Shown piece by piece: positions 1-7,968 of a DNA stretch of 64,000 nucleotides (the stretch's first letter is position 1; each line of letters opens with the position of its first letter). The notes beneath the pieces are model-generated. The model was not told where the DNA came from and did no database searches. It worked only from the letters and a program-made list of their open reading frames with translations. Both the position numbers and the translations under genes were made by a program. The stretch is taken from NCBI GenBank assembly GCA_033763935.1, contig JANRJO010000102.1, forward strand, positions 17,976-81,975, in the 5' to 3' direction. This DNA is from DALYJJ01 sp033763935 (GTDB taxonomy: Bacteria > Acidobacteriota > Terriglobia > Bryobacterales > Bryobacteraceae).

Positions 1-2256
1 GCCGCCCGGGGGCAGATACGCGGTTGAGGTGTTGGCGAAGCCTTGGGTGCTGCCGAAGAAGTCGCGGTAGAAGGTGGAGGGGTAGAAGATGCTATAGCCG
101 CCGCGCAGAACGGTCTTGCCACCACCGAAGACGTCGTAGGCGAAGCCGAAGCGGGGGCCGAAGTTCGAGTAGATGGGCTCCAGGGGAGAGCGGCCGTAAT
201 CGATACCAGCGTAGACGGTGCGTCCGCGGAGGTTGGTGTTGGGGATGACGGCGGCAGGATCGAAGTTGGTCATGCCGTTGTTGCGTTCGTAGGGCCACTG
301 CTGGTAGTCCCAGCGCAGGCCTAGGTTGAGCGTGAGACGGCGAGAGACTTTCCAATCGTCCTGGAAGAAGACGCTGGTAGAAGAGGCGTGCTGCGCTTCG
401 CCGAGGTAGCGGATGCCAGTGGCGCTGGAGACCGCGCCGAGGAGGAAGCCGGCGAACGCGCTGCCGGTGCCGGCGGGGCTCAGTGGGTTATTGGTGAGAC
501 CGCCGGAGAAGCTAAAGGAGTGGGAGGGCGTTTCCTGCTGGAAGTTATTCGCGTTGTTCAGGCGATAATCGATGCCGAACTTGAGGGTGTGGTTACCGCG
601 CACGTAGTTCAGCAGGTCGAAGAACTGCCAGGTGAGCGAGCCCCGGGTGCCGACGGTGAAGGCTCCGAAGTTAGCGAAGCCGTTTCCGTTGATGAAGGGG
701 AGGGTGGTGGACGGAATGCTGGGGTGCAGGTTGAGTTGGCGGGGGAGGTCCTGCCCGAAACTAGCGGCGCGAAAAGTGAAGAACTGACGGGCTACGCCGA
801 CGCGGATCTCGTTGAGGAGGCGCGGCGTGAAGGTATGGGTGTCGTTGAGCGTGATGTTGCGAGTTACTAAGTTGTCGATGCGGGCGCGGACGAGGGGATC
901 CGGCCAGGGGGCCTGCTGGTTGCCACCGTCGGTGTAGTGGTTGTAGTAGATGTAGCGCACGAACATCGAGTTCTTGTCGCTGAAGCGGTGATCGCCCTTG
1001 ATGGTGTGCTGCTGCATGTCGCGGTTTTCCTTCACGGTGCTCAGGTAGTTCTGCTGCTGCGTGAAGGCGTTAACCGGAGTACGGTTGGGAGCGGGATAGA
1101 AGCGGAGGAAGGCGACGGTGGTGGGGTCGAGCTGCGACTGGGGGATGACGTTGCCGGGGAACTGGGTGCGAATGACGCCGGCGCCGTTGGGATTGGGGGC
1201 GAGAGAGCGGGGGTCGTAGACACGGATCAGGTTGCCGGAGGCGTCGAAGAGGTTTGAGAAGTCTCCGCGGCGCCAAGTGTCGATGGGAGTGCTGGTGATG
1301 GGGTTACTGGTGCGGACGAAGCGCCAGTCTTCGTAGTTATAGAAGAAGAAGCTGCGGTTGCGGCCGTCGTAGACCTTGGGGATGAAGACGGGGCCGCCAG
1401 CGGCGCCGCCGAACTGGTTATAGCGGAACGGGGCGCGGGTGGCAGCGAAGGTGTTCCGGGCGTCGAATTTGTCGTTGCGAAGGAAGTGATAGAGCGAGCC
1501 GTGGAGGTCATTGGTGCCGCTCTTGGTGACGATGTTGACGACGCCGCCGGCGGTGAATCCGTACTCGGCGGACATGGTGTTGCTCTGGACCTTGAACTCC
1601 TGGATGGCGTCGACGGTGGGGTTCGCGTTGATGTCGGCGAGGTAGCCCTGGTTATTGGTTGCGCCGTCGAGGACGAAGGCATTGAGGGCGGAGGGGCCGC
1701 CGTTGATGGAGATGGCGGAGAGTTGGATGCCGCGGTCGGCGAAACCGGAGTTGGTGGGACCGGCTTGGGATTTGACGCCGGGAGTGAGGAGGACCAGGGA
1801 GAGGGCGTTGCGGCCGTTGAGGGGGAGTTCCTGGACGCGGCGGTTCTCGATGACCTTGCCGACGGTGGCGGTCCCGGTGTCGACGAGGGCGGCGTCGGCG
1901 CGGACCTCGATGGCCTGGGCGACGTCGCCAAGGTCGAGGACGACGTCGATCTGGGCGCGCTGATCGACCTGGAGGGTGATGCCGGTGCGGACCACCTTCT
2001 TGAAGCCTTGCTTCTCTACCGTGACGGTGTAGCTGCCGACGTTGAGAGCGGGGGCGGTGTAGAAGCCGGACTCGTTGGTCTCGGTGGTGAAGGGGATATT
2101 GGTGCCGGTGTTCAGTATGGTGACGGCGGCACCGGGCACGGCGGCTGATGTGGTATCGGTGACGGTTCCCTGGATGGAGCCTCGACCTTGTTGGGCGAGG
2201 AGGGCGGTGTGGCAGTAGAGTCCCAGAAGGACGAGGGCGGCGTGCAGACGAGGCAT
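1..2256 (-). CDS. Oar-like TonB-dependent receptor, 3' end outside window
   Basis: Outer-membrane receptor presumed to import a large or carbohydrate-type ligand with TonB energy. The reading frame runs uninterrupted from an ATG at 2256 to the window edge, so about 750 residues are seen and the C-terminal barrel strands are missing. It begins with a signal peptide (MPRLHAALVLLGLYCHTALL), then a carboxypeptidase-regulatory-like beta-sandwich (GSIQGTVTDTTSAAVPGAAV and following, about residues 25-105). A plug domain follows, with the ELPLNGRNALSLVLLTPGV stretch typical of the Oar/SusC-like receptors abundant in Acidobacteriota, and then barrel repeats such as FFQDDWKVSRRLTLNLGLR. It is divergent from the regulator at 2419, which may control it. 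The family is certain; the ligand is unknown. Confidence 0.9.
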   Translation of the reverse strand, partial: MPRLHAALVLLGLYCHTALLAQQGRGSIQGTVTDTTSAAVPGAAVTILNTGTNIPFTTETNESGFYTAPALNVGSYTVTVEKQGFKKVVRTGITLQVDQRAQIDVVLDLGDVAQAIEVRADAALVDTGTATVGKVIENRRVQELPLNGRNALSLVLLTPGVKSQAGPTNSGFADRGIQLSAISINGGPSALNAFVLDGATNNQGYLADINANPTVDAIQEFKVQSNTMSAEYGFTAGGVVNIVTKSGTNDLHGSLYHFLRNDKFDARNTFAATRAPFRYNQFGGAAGGPVFIPKVYDGRNRSFFFYNYEDWRFVRTSNPITSTPIDTWRRGDFSNLFDASGNLIRVYDPRSLAPNPNGAGVIRTQFPGNVIPQSQLDPTTVAFLRFYPAPNRTPVNAFTQQQNYLSTVKENRDMQQHTIKGDHRFSDKNSMFVRYIYYNHYTDGGNQQAPWPDPLVRARIDNLVTRNITLNDTHTFTPRLLNEIRVGVARQFFTFRAASFGQDLPRQLNLHPSIPSTTLPFINGNGFANFGAFTVGTRGSLTWQFFDLLNYVRGNHTLKFGIDYRLNNANNFQQETPSHSFSFSGGLTNNPLSPAGTGSAFAGFLLGAVSSATGIRYLGEAQHASSTSVFFQDDWKVSRRLTLNLGLRWDYQQWPYERNNGMTNFDPAAVIPNTNLRGRTVYAGIDYGRSPLEPIYSNFGPRFGFAYDVFGGGKTVLRGGYSIFYPSTFYRDFFGSTQGFANTSTAYLPPGG

Positions 2257-2418
2257 AGGTTCAACTCCCGTGAGAACCTGTATGAACCAGAAATTCGAGA
2301 TGTGTAAGTCTCATTGCAGCTACCGGCGTGTTTTGTCCATTTCACCATTGCTTTCAATCGGTTGCGATACGTTACGTAATTGTTTCGTGGTGTGATAGAG
2401 TTGCGTTTTGAAGCAATT

Positions 2419-3753
2419 ATGAACGCCGGTGGCATCAGTGAGGCCGAGAAGCGGCAGGCATTGGACGAGATCCTGCGGAGCGGGACGCTCCGGCGAGCGG
2501 AGCGGCTTCGGCAGTTTCTGACTTTTGTCGTAGAGGAGGAGTTGGCGGGGCGAGGGGCGGAAATTCGGGAGTGGGACATCGCGGTGCGGGCGCTGAATCG
2601 GCCGGCTGGAGAGTACACGCCCGAGATCGATTCGACGGTGAGGACGCGGGCGCACGCGCTTCGGCAGAAGCTGTCGGAGTACTACGAGGTGGAGGCTCCG
2701 GGGGCGGACGTACTGATCGAGTTGCCGAAGGGCGGGTACGCGCCGCGGTTTCACCGGCGGCATGAGGAGCGGAACGGGACCGAGGTGGTGGCACTGGAGC
2801 CAGCCGCCGTGCCGGAGATACTACCGCCCGGGCCGGCGGTTCGGACGGAACGAGTCCGGCAACGGTGGGGGCTGGTGGCGGCGGCCGGGTTCGCTTTGGG
2901 TGCGCTGATGGTGGGGGGCGTCGCCTGGAGTTTGGGAAATCGGGCGGCTAGCGCCGCGCGAGATCCGGCGCTGAGCGAGGCGTGGGCTCCGATCTTCGAG
3001 TCGAAGACGGCGGTGCGGGTGGTGATGAGTTCGCCGCCGCAGTTGTGGGTGCGCGACTACGGGACCCAGCCGACGCCGCTCGTGGATCCGGCACACTCGG
3101 TGCAATTGCAGGACGACCCGCGCCTGCTCGGGTGGTATCGGGATCAGATCCCGCTGGGGACGGCGTCTCGGCTCTACCTGCATGTGAACTCGGCGGGAGC
3201 GTTGTGGGGAGATGCCGCGGGCGTGGTAGTGGCAACGAAGTTCCTGACGGCGAACGGGGTGGGTAACGAACTGGTGCCGGAGAAGTCGGTCAAGGGGCCG
3301 TACGTCTTCCGGAACGACAGTATTGTGGCATTTGGGCGGTCAGAGTATTCGCCGCTGATGGCGGGCAGGATCCCGGCGAACGGATTCGACGTGATGTATC
3401 TGCCGGCGATCCGGCGGCACGCGGTGGCGCTGAAGACGAAGCAGGAGAAGGGGCCGCATTATCTCCCGACTCCGGGCGGGCGGAACTACGGGTTGGTGAC
3501 GGTGCTGCGCGATCGCGCGGACGACGGGCGGCTCTGCCAGGCGATGTTCTTCGCGGGGGTCATCTCCAACGGCGCGCAGGCGGGCATTGAGTTCATGACG
3601 ACGCCGCGGCTGCTGGAGACGTTGAAGGCCAAGTTGCGGGCCGAGGGGGTGCAGGAGTGGCCGAAGGCGCTGCAGGTGGTGGTGCGGACAGAGACGACGG
3701 AGTTTTATCCGATGCGGACGGCGTACGAGGCGCACTTAGTGCTGGAGCGGTAG
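2419..3753 (+). CDS. membrane-anchored regulator-like protein, 444 aa
   Basis: The N-terminal ~110 residues match a domain common in Acidobacteriota and Planctomycetes ahead of cyclase, TPR or propeller domains: RRAERLRQFLTFVVEEEL, then EIDSTVRTRAHALRQKL, then IELPKGGYAPRF. One hydrophobic helix sits at about residues 151-173 (GLVAAAGFALGALMVGGVAW). The remaining ~270 residues are a soluble domain I do not recognise. The ATG at 2419 is preferred over a TTG at 2380 because the conserved domain starts right after it; no good ribosome-binding site is visible for either. It is divergent from the TonB receptor, with 162 bp between them holding an 8-bp palindrome TTACGTAA (2372-2379). A role as transmembrane sensor or transcription factor for the receptor is an inference from architecture and position. 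Confidence 0.7.
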   Translation: MNAGGISEAEKRQALDEILRSGTLRRAERLRQFLTFVVEEELAGRGAEIREWDIAVRALNRPAGEYTPEIDSTVRTRAHALRQKLSEYYEVEAPGADVLIELPKGGYAPRFHRRHEERNGTEVVALEPAAVPEILPPGPAVRTERVRQRWGLVAAAGFALGALMVGGVAWSLGNRAASAARDPALSEAWAPIFESKTAVRVVMSSPPQLWVRDYGTQPTPLVDPAHSVQLQDDPRLLGWYRDQIPLGTASRLYLHVNSAGALWGDAAGVVVATKFLTANGVGNELVPEKSVKGPYVFRNDSIVAFGRSEYSPLMAGRIPANGFDVMYLPAIRRHAVALKTKQEKGPHYLPTPGGRNYGLVTVLRDRADDGRLCQAMFFAGVISNGAQAGIEFMTTPRLLETLKAKLRAEGVQEWPKALQVVVRTETTEFYPMRTAYEAHLVLER

Positions 3754-3783
3754 GGCGGGCTTTTGTTGTTAGGATGAACTTCT

Positions 3784-4182
3784 GTGTTGCCTGCGATTGC
3801 CGATCTACGTGACTTTGCACGGCGCTACACGGCTGCCTGGTGTAGCCAAGAGCCCGCCAGCGTCGCCGCGTTCTTCTCCGAGGACGGGTGGTTGCGAGTA
3901 AACGATGGACCTCCGGCCGTGGGACGGCGGGCGGTTGCGGCGACCGCCGAGTCCTTCATGACTGCGTTCCCCGATCTTGCCGTGGTCATGGATGACTTAG
4001 TAATTCAACCCGAAGTCCAGTATCACTGGACACTCACGGGTACCAATACGGGACCCGGGGGAACGGGACGCCGGGTTCGTATTAGCGGCTATGAAGCGTG
4101 GCGCGTGGGGCGTGACGGTTTGATTGCGGGGTCGCAAGGTCATTTCGACGCGGCGGAGTATCGCCGTCAATTGGAAACATAG
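3784..4182 (+). CDS. SnoaL-like / NTF2-fold protein, 132 aa
   Basis: A small alpha+beta-cone protein of the SnoaL/ester-cyclase-like group. It starts with a helix RDFARRYTAAWCSQEPASVA, then FFSEDGWLRVNDGPPAVGR, the typical ESFMTAFPDL helix, and the strands YHWTLTGTNTGPGGTGRRV and ISGYEAWRVGRDGLI. Length is normal for the fold. The likely start is GTG at 3784, 30 bp after the preceding stop. Members range from polyketide cyclases to steroid isomerases and inert binding proteins, so no substrate is assigned. A second, decayed copy lies at 5795-6055 on the other side of the catalase pair. Confidence 0.8.
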   Translation: MLPAIADLRDFARRYTAAWCSQEPASVAAFFSEDGWLRVNDGPPAVGRRAVAATAESFMTAFPDLAVVMDDLVIQPEVQYHWTLTGTNTGPGGTGRRVRISGYEAWRVGRDGLIAGSQGHFDAAEYRRQLET

Positions 4183-4231
4183 CCGGGCACGAGGGCGTGC
4201 GTCCAGTGTCAGCGCACGGTTCGCAGTGTTA

Positions 4232-4741
4232 TCAGGCTTGGACGGCCAACTCGGTCAAAGCGGCTTCCTGGAGCAGCGGCTTGGCGATCTCGGTCAGCAG
4301 GAAATCGCTGCTCTCTTCCTCGCCCAGCGTGTGTTCCAACAATCGTGAGGCCTCACGTTCGCCCACCTGGCGGGCAAGCGTCTTCGCCGTGCCGTAGCCT
4401 GCGATCTCGTAGTGCTCCACCTTTTGCGCCGCGGCGATCAGCGCGAGGTCTGCGGCTAACGGCTCCTTCTCCGCGCCCTCTTCGATCACCTCCTGACCCT
4501 CGGCAATCAGCCCCGCCATGCCTTTGCAGGGCTTTGCTTCCGGCGATTCGCCCAGCATTTCGAAGATCTGCTCGAGTCGCGCCACCTGCCCCTGCGTCTG
4601 CGCCAGGTGCTTTTCGAATGCCTCGCGCAGTTTCGGCGCTTTGGCGGCCGCCGCCATTTTGGGAAGGGCGCTCACCAATTGCGTCTCGGCGCTCATCAGA
4701 TCCTGTAACTGCTCGATCAGAAGCTCGCGTAGTTGGGCCAT
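4232..4741 (-). CDS. YciE/DUF892-family ferritin-like protein
   Basis: A 169-residue four-helix-bundle protein of the YciE/DUF892 family of the ferritin-like superfamily, often stress-induced and found with Mn-catalases. It opens with MAQLRELLIEQLQDLMSAET, where Glu and His residues of the diiron-type site are expected. The later helices carry QKVEHYEIAGYGT and LEHTLGEEE, the usual E-x-x-H pairs. The ATG at 4741 lies 2 bp after the catalase stop, so the two are almost certainly one transcript and translationally coupled. The exact biochemical role of the family is not settled; protection against peroxide or starvation is the usual reading. Confidence 0.88.
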   Translation of the reverse strand: MAQLRELLIEQLQDLMSAETQLVSALPKMAAAAKAPKLREAFEKHLAQTQGQVARLEQIFEMLGESPEAKPCKGMAGLIAEGQEVIEEGAEKEPLAADLALIAAAQKVEHYEIAGYGTAKTLARQVGEREASRLLEHTLGEEESSDFLLTEIAKPLLQEAALTELAVQA

Positions 4742-4743
4742 GG

Positions 4744-5580
4744 TTACCTCGCTCTCTTTCGTGCTGTTTTCGTGGTCCGCCGGGCGGGCGTTTCGGCCGC
4801 GGCCGTCGGCTTGCGCTTTGCCGACGCACCATTTCCTTCGGAGGGCTCGCGGCTGCCCGTGAGTTGAGACTGCACTTCCCGGAACGCCGGCGCTTCCACC
4901 AATTGCCATTCGCCGCCTTCGTTCCAGGGGCCGCGCGCGTCAGGCTCGCCGCGGTCGCCTACGCCTGTCGAGTCGTTGAAGTACTGGTTCACGAGATCCG
5001 GCGTTGGCGGGATCATGCCAATGGAGAAGGGGTCTTTGCCGAGGCTCTCGAGCGCGGCGGTGAACGCCTTCATGTGGGTGATCTCGCGGCTCATCAGAAA
5101 CTGCAGCGCGTCGAGCGTGCCGGGGTCGTCGGTGAAGTTCATGAGGCGCTCGTAAACAATCTTGGCGCGCGCCTCGGCGGCGATGTTGCCGCGAAGGTCG
5201 ACGTCGAGCTCGCCGGTGATCTTGAGATAGTCTGCTGTCCACGGGTCGCCTTGCGAGTTGTAGAGGTTGACGCCGCCGCCGCCGGCGATGGCAATGAGCG
5301 GGTCGGCGTGGGCGGCGTCGCGGTCCGATTTGGTGGGCTTCAGATGCATCCGCGCGAGCGTGCCGACCACCTCGAGGTGGCTCAGTTCCTCGGTCCCGAT
5401 GTCCATCAGCAGATCCTTGCGCTCGGGGTCGTCGCAGTTCAAGCCCTGCACGGAATACTGCATGGCGGCGGCGAGTTCGCCGTTGGCGCCGCCGAACTGC
5501 TCGAGCAGCATGTTACCGAAGCGCGGATCGGGCATGCCGATCCTGACCGTGTACATCAACTGCTTGACGTGGTGATACAT
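4744..5580 (-). CDS. katN: manganese catalase
   Basis: A non-haem dimanganese catalase (2 H2O2 to 2 H2O + O2), 278 residues, normal for the family. The expected metal ligands are visible: Glu35 (GELAAAMQY), Glu65 and His68 (TEELSHLE), Glu136 (AAEARAK) and His169 (REITHMKAF), with the 33-residue Glu-His spacing of known enzymes. Start is ATG at 5580 (MYHHVKQLMYTVRIGMPDPR). The C-terminus ends in a 27-residue Lys/Arg/Ala/Thr-rich tail (GNGASAKRKPTAAAE... ending in KR-rich residues) that is disordered by composition and resembles basic tails on some stress proteins that bind DNA or cell wall. First gene of a pair with the YciE-like protein. Confidence 0.93.
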   Translation of the reverse strand: MYHHVKQLMYTVRIGMPDPRFGNMLLEQFGGANGELAAAMQYSVQGLNCDDPERKDLLMDIGTEELSHLEVVGTLARMHLKPTKSDRDAAHADPLIAIAGGGGVNLYNSQGDPWTADYLKITGELDVDLRGNIAAEARAKIVYERLMNFTDDPGTLDALQFLMSREITHMKAFTAALESLGKDPFSIGMIPPTPDLVNQYFNDSTGVGDRGEPDARGPWNEGGEWQLVEAPAFREVQSQLTGSREPSEGNGASAKRKPTAAAETPARRTTKTARKRAR

Positions 5581-5659
5581 ACGCCTCCGCGGGGGCGACA
5601 CGCCCCACTGGCATAGATCGCCCTCTGGGGCTTTTGTTGCGCAATTTGCGGAGGCGCCG

Positions 5660-5770
5660 GCTCTTCGGCAGTTTGGCGACCCCCGGCGTATATACGGGTA
5701 GGTACTGTCCGGGCCGGGGTTGACGGGGGCTCCGGCGTTCTGGTTCACGTCTTCGGGACGCGGGGCGACG
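5660..5770 (-). pseudogene. remnant of a Gfo/Idh/MocA oxidoreductase C-terminus
   Basis: The minus strand here encodes APRPEDVNQNAGAPVNPGP followed, after a one-base frame change, by YTPGVAKLPK. This lines up with the C-terminus of the intact oxidoreductase at 7969-9222 (APRPEDVHEDAEAPVKPGP, then YTPGVTKLL). Only about 35 codons survive and nothing upstream is recognisable, so this is the tail of a lost paralogue. It sits in the promoter region of the catalase and does not look expressed. Confidence 0.6.
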
Positions 5771-5794
5771 AGGGTGGCGGCGTTATTCTCCTAG

Positions 5795-6055
5795 GATGGG
5801 CGGTTGCGAGTGAACCATGGACCTCCGGCGGTGGGACGCGGCACGTTTCCCGATCTTACGGTGACGATCGATGACTTAGTAAGTCAAGCGGGAGACGTTC
5901 GGTATCACTGGACTCTTACAGGCACCAATACGGGAAATGAGGGAACGGGACGGCGGATTCATACCAGCGGTTATGAAGCGTGGCAGATGGGGCGTGACAG
6001 TCTGATTGCCGGGCCGGAAGGGCACTCGACTGCGGGAGTATGGCCGTCCGTTGAC
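5795..6055 (+). pseudogene. decayed copy of the SnoaL-like gene
   Basis: The DNA is clearly homologous to 3885-4180. Shared stretches include GTTGCGAGT, ATGGACCTCCGG, GATGACTTAGTAA and TATCACTGGAC, and the translation retains RVNHGPPAVGR, FPDLTVTIDDLV and YHWTLTGTNTG. The first ~35 codons and the helix before FPDL are deleted, and the 3' end has lost the last codons and the stop. The two copies are in direct orientation around the catalase operon, so the arrangement is a tandem duplication or gene insertion followed by decay of one copy. Confidence 0.8.
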
Positions 6056-6097
6056 CGCTCCCTGAAGGTCGCGGCTTTGCTTTCGGCGGCGGCGGGG

Positions 6098-7870
6098 TTA
6101 CGCGAGGGAAGGGCGACTGGAGGCGAGACGGCGGAGGTCCTCGAGCGATTGCTCCAAGGAAAGCGACTGACGGTTCAAGGCCTGTACCAGGGAGAGGCAC
6201 TGATCGGAGTTTTTCACTGTCACCTGGGCCGCGCGGTCAATGAGATTCATGGACTGGTGGATTTGCCGCAGGCCATCGGTTTCCTCTTTCGAGGCGCTCT
6301 CCGTGAGGGCTGAGATCTGGAGCAGCGAGTTCATTTTTTGGACGATGCCGTGAAATCTGGATTCGATGAGGCGAGCGTTGGCGGCGGCGGCATCGCCGGC
6401 AGCGGCGGTTTCGTCGACGCGCCGGGCAGTCTCGCGGGCGGCCTCCGCGCTGCGCTGGGACAAGCTGCGCACCTCATTGGCGACGACAGAGAACCCGAGA
6501 CCGGCCTCGCCGGCGCGTGCTGCCTCGACGGCAGCATTGAGGGCGAGGATGTTGGTCTGGAGGGCGAGTTGATCGACGGTACCGGTGATTCCTTTGATGT
6601 TGGCGCTGGCGACGGACATCGACTTCATGGCTTGGCTGAGGGAGAGGGCCTCGCAGCTTCCCGCATCGGCAGCCCTCTGCGTCTCCTCAGAGAGGGCTTT
6701 CAATTGGACCGTGCGCTGGTAGCTGTGCTGAATGACGCCCTGCATCTCAGTGAGCGCGGCGGCGGTCTCTTCGACGGACGCGGCCTGCGACGCGGCGCTG
6801 GCGGCCATTTCCTGGCTCACGGTTGAGAGATCAGTGACCCGCTGATTCAGGCCGGCAGCATTGTCCTCGAGGACCTGCATGATGGCGCCGAGCGAGCGGT
6901 AGAGCGAGCGCAGAACGAACCAAGCGGTGACGAACGAGAACAGGAGGGAGGCGACGGCTGCGGCAAGGGCCATCCAAAGTTTGTGCCAATGGGCGGCGAT
7001 GCGCGCATCGAGAAGCAGGTCCAGTTCGTCGGCGGCGGCATCCCACAGTGCGATGGACGCCTGGCGGGCGTGGAGCGCGGCCTCGCGTACGAGTGGGTGG
7101 GCGGCATTCCGCTCGAGTGCCTCGAGCAGGGACTCCGAGGCGGACGCATACTGCGCGAGCCGCGGCGCCAGTCTTGGCTGCAGCGTGGAGCTAACGCCTT
7201 GGAAGTTTGCATCTTCATTGAAAGCGGACGAGAGGCTAGCCTTTATGTGGTCCAGATCCGAGGTCCGAATCAGAGCGGCCTGAACCAAGCGATCATTCTC
7301 GGGCAGTGATTCCGTGGCGGCGAGCGCGCCGAGGCGTTCCTGCGCCTGGGGGAGCGCGAGCAACGTTATGTCCATCAGGTAATAGCTATCGAGATCGGGA
7401 TCGAGGATGAGGTTGGAGGTATCACCGACGTGGGCGATCATGCCGCGCAAATCGGCCACGAGGTGGGCATAGAGCCGGGCCGGGGCGCCACCGGGCGCCT
7501 GCCCGGATGCGGCTGACCACTCCGACCGAAGAGTCGTCAACGTGAGATGCTCCCGCTGGCGGGCGGCGAGGGCCGGCGCAGTGAATTGCAGTGCCTTGCC
7601 GTAGGCGGCGTGCACGGTTTCCAATTGCCGCAATCCCTCTTCGACGATCTCGGCGCCGCGCCGGAGGTCGCCGGCTTGATGTCGCTGCACGCCGTCGAGG
7701 ATCTTCAACAAGGGCCGCAAGTAGGCGTTTCCATACCGCTCCGAGGTGGCGAAGCGAATATCCTTGGTGACGCCGGTAAGAGCGAAGTAGAGAGCCAGGC
7801 CGGCCATCGGTAAGGCGAAGGCGGTAACGACCAGGAGGATCGAATGCCGGAGCGTGAGCTTGTTAATCAT
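6098..7870 (-). CDS. methyl-accepting chemotaxis protein, 590 aa
   Basis: A membrane chemoreceptor: TM1 at about residues 10-31, a ~265-residue periplasmic helical sensor domain, TM2 at about 299-320, then a cytoplasmic signalling domain. The hairpin tip is present as ILALNAAVEAARAGEAG, followed by GFSVVANEVRSLSQRSA, the CheA/CheW-binding core. The long periplasmic domain is alpha-helical by composition, like four-helix-bundle sensors. The HAMP segment after TM2 is short and poorly conserved. The start ATG at 7870 is unambiguous. No che genes lie nearby, so it is an orphan receptor whose ligand is unknown. Confidence 0.92.
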   Translation of the reverse strand: MINKLTLRHSILLVVTAFALPMAGLALYFALTGVTKDIRFATSERYGNAYLRPLLKILDGVQRHQAGDLRRGAEIVEEGLRQLETVHAAYGKALQFTAPALAARQREHLTLTTLRSEWSAASGQAPGGAPARLYAHLVADLRGMIAHVGDTSNLILDPDLDSYYLMDITLLALPQAQERLGALAATESLPENDRLVQAALIRTSDLDHIKASLSSAFNEDANFQGVSSTLQPRLAPRLAQYASASESLLEALERNAAHPLVREAALHARQASIALWDAAADELDLLLDARIAAHWHKLWMALAAAVASLLFSFVTAWFVLRSLYRSLGAIMQVLEDNAAGLNQRVTDLSTVSQEMAASAASQAASVEETAAALTEMQGVIQHSYQRTVQLKALSEETQRAADAGSCEALSLSQAMKSMSVASANIKGITGTVDQLALQTNILALNAAVEAARAGEAGLGFSVVANEVRSLSQRSAEAARETARRVDETAAAGDAAAANARLIESRFHGIVQKMNSLLQISALTESASKEETDGLRQIHQSMNLIDRAAQVTVKNSDQCLSLVQALNRQSLSLEQSLEDLRRLASSRPSLA

Positions 7871-7968
7871 GGCCTCAATTGCCCTCCACTCCGTCTCTTC
7901 GGCTTGTAATCGCGCTTTCGCTACAGAGAATCTCTGGCAAGACCGATACGATTCTGGATGACAAGCTC

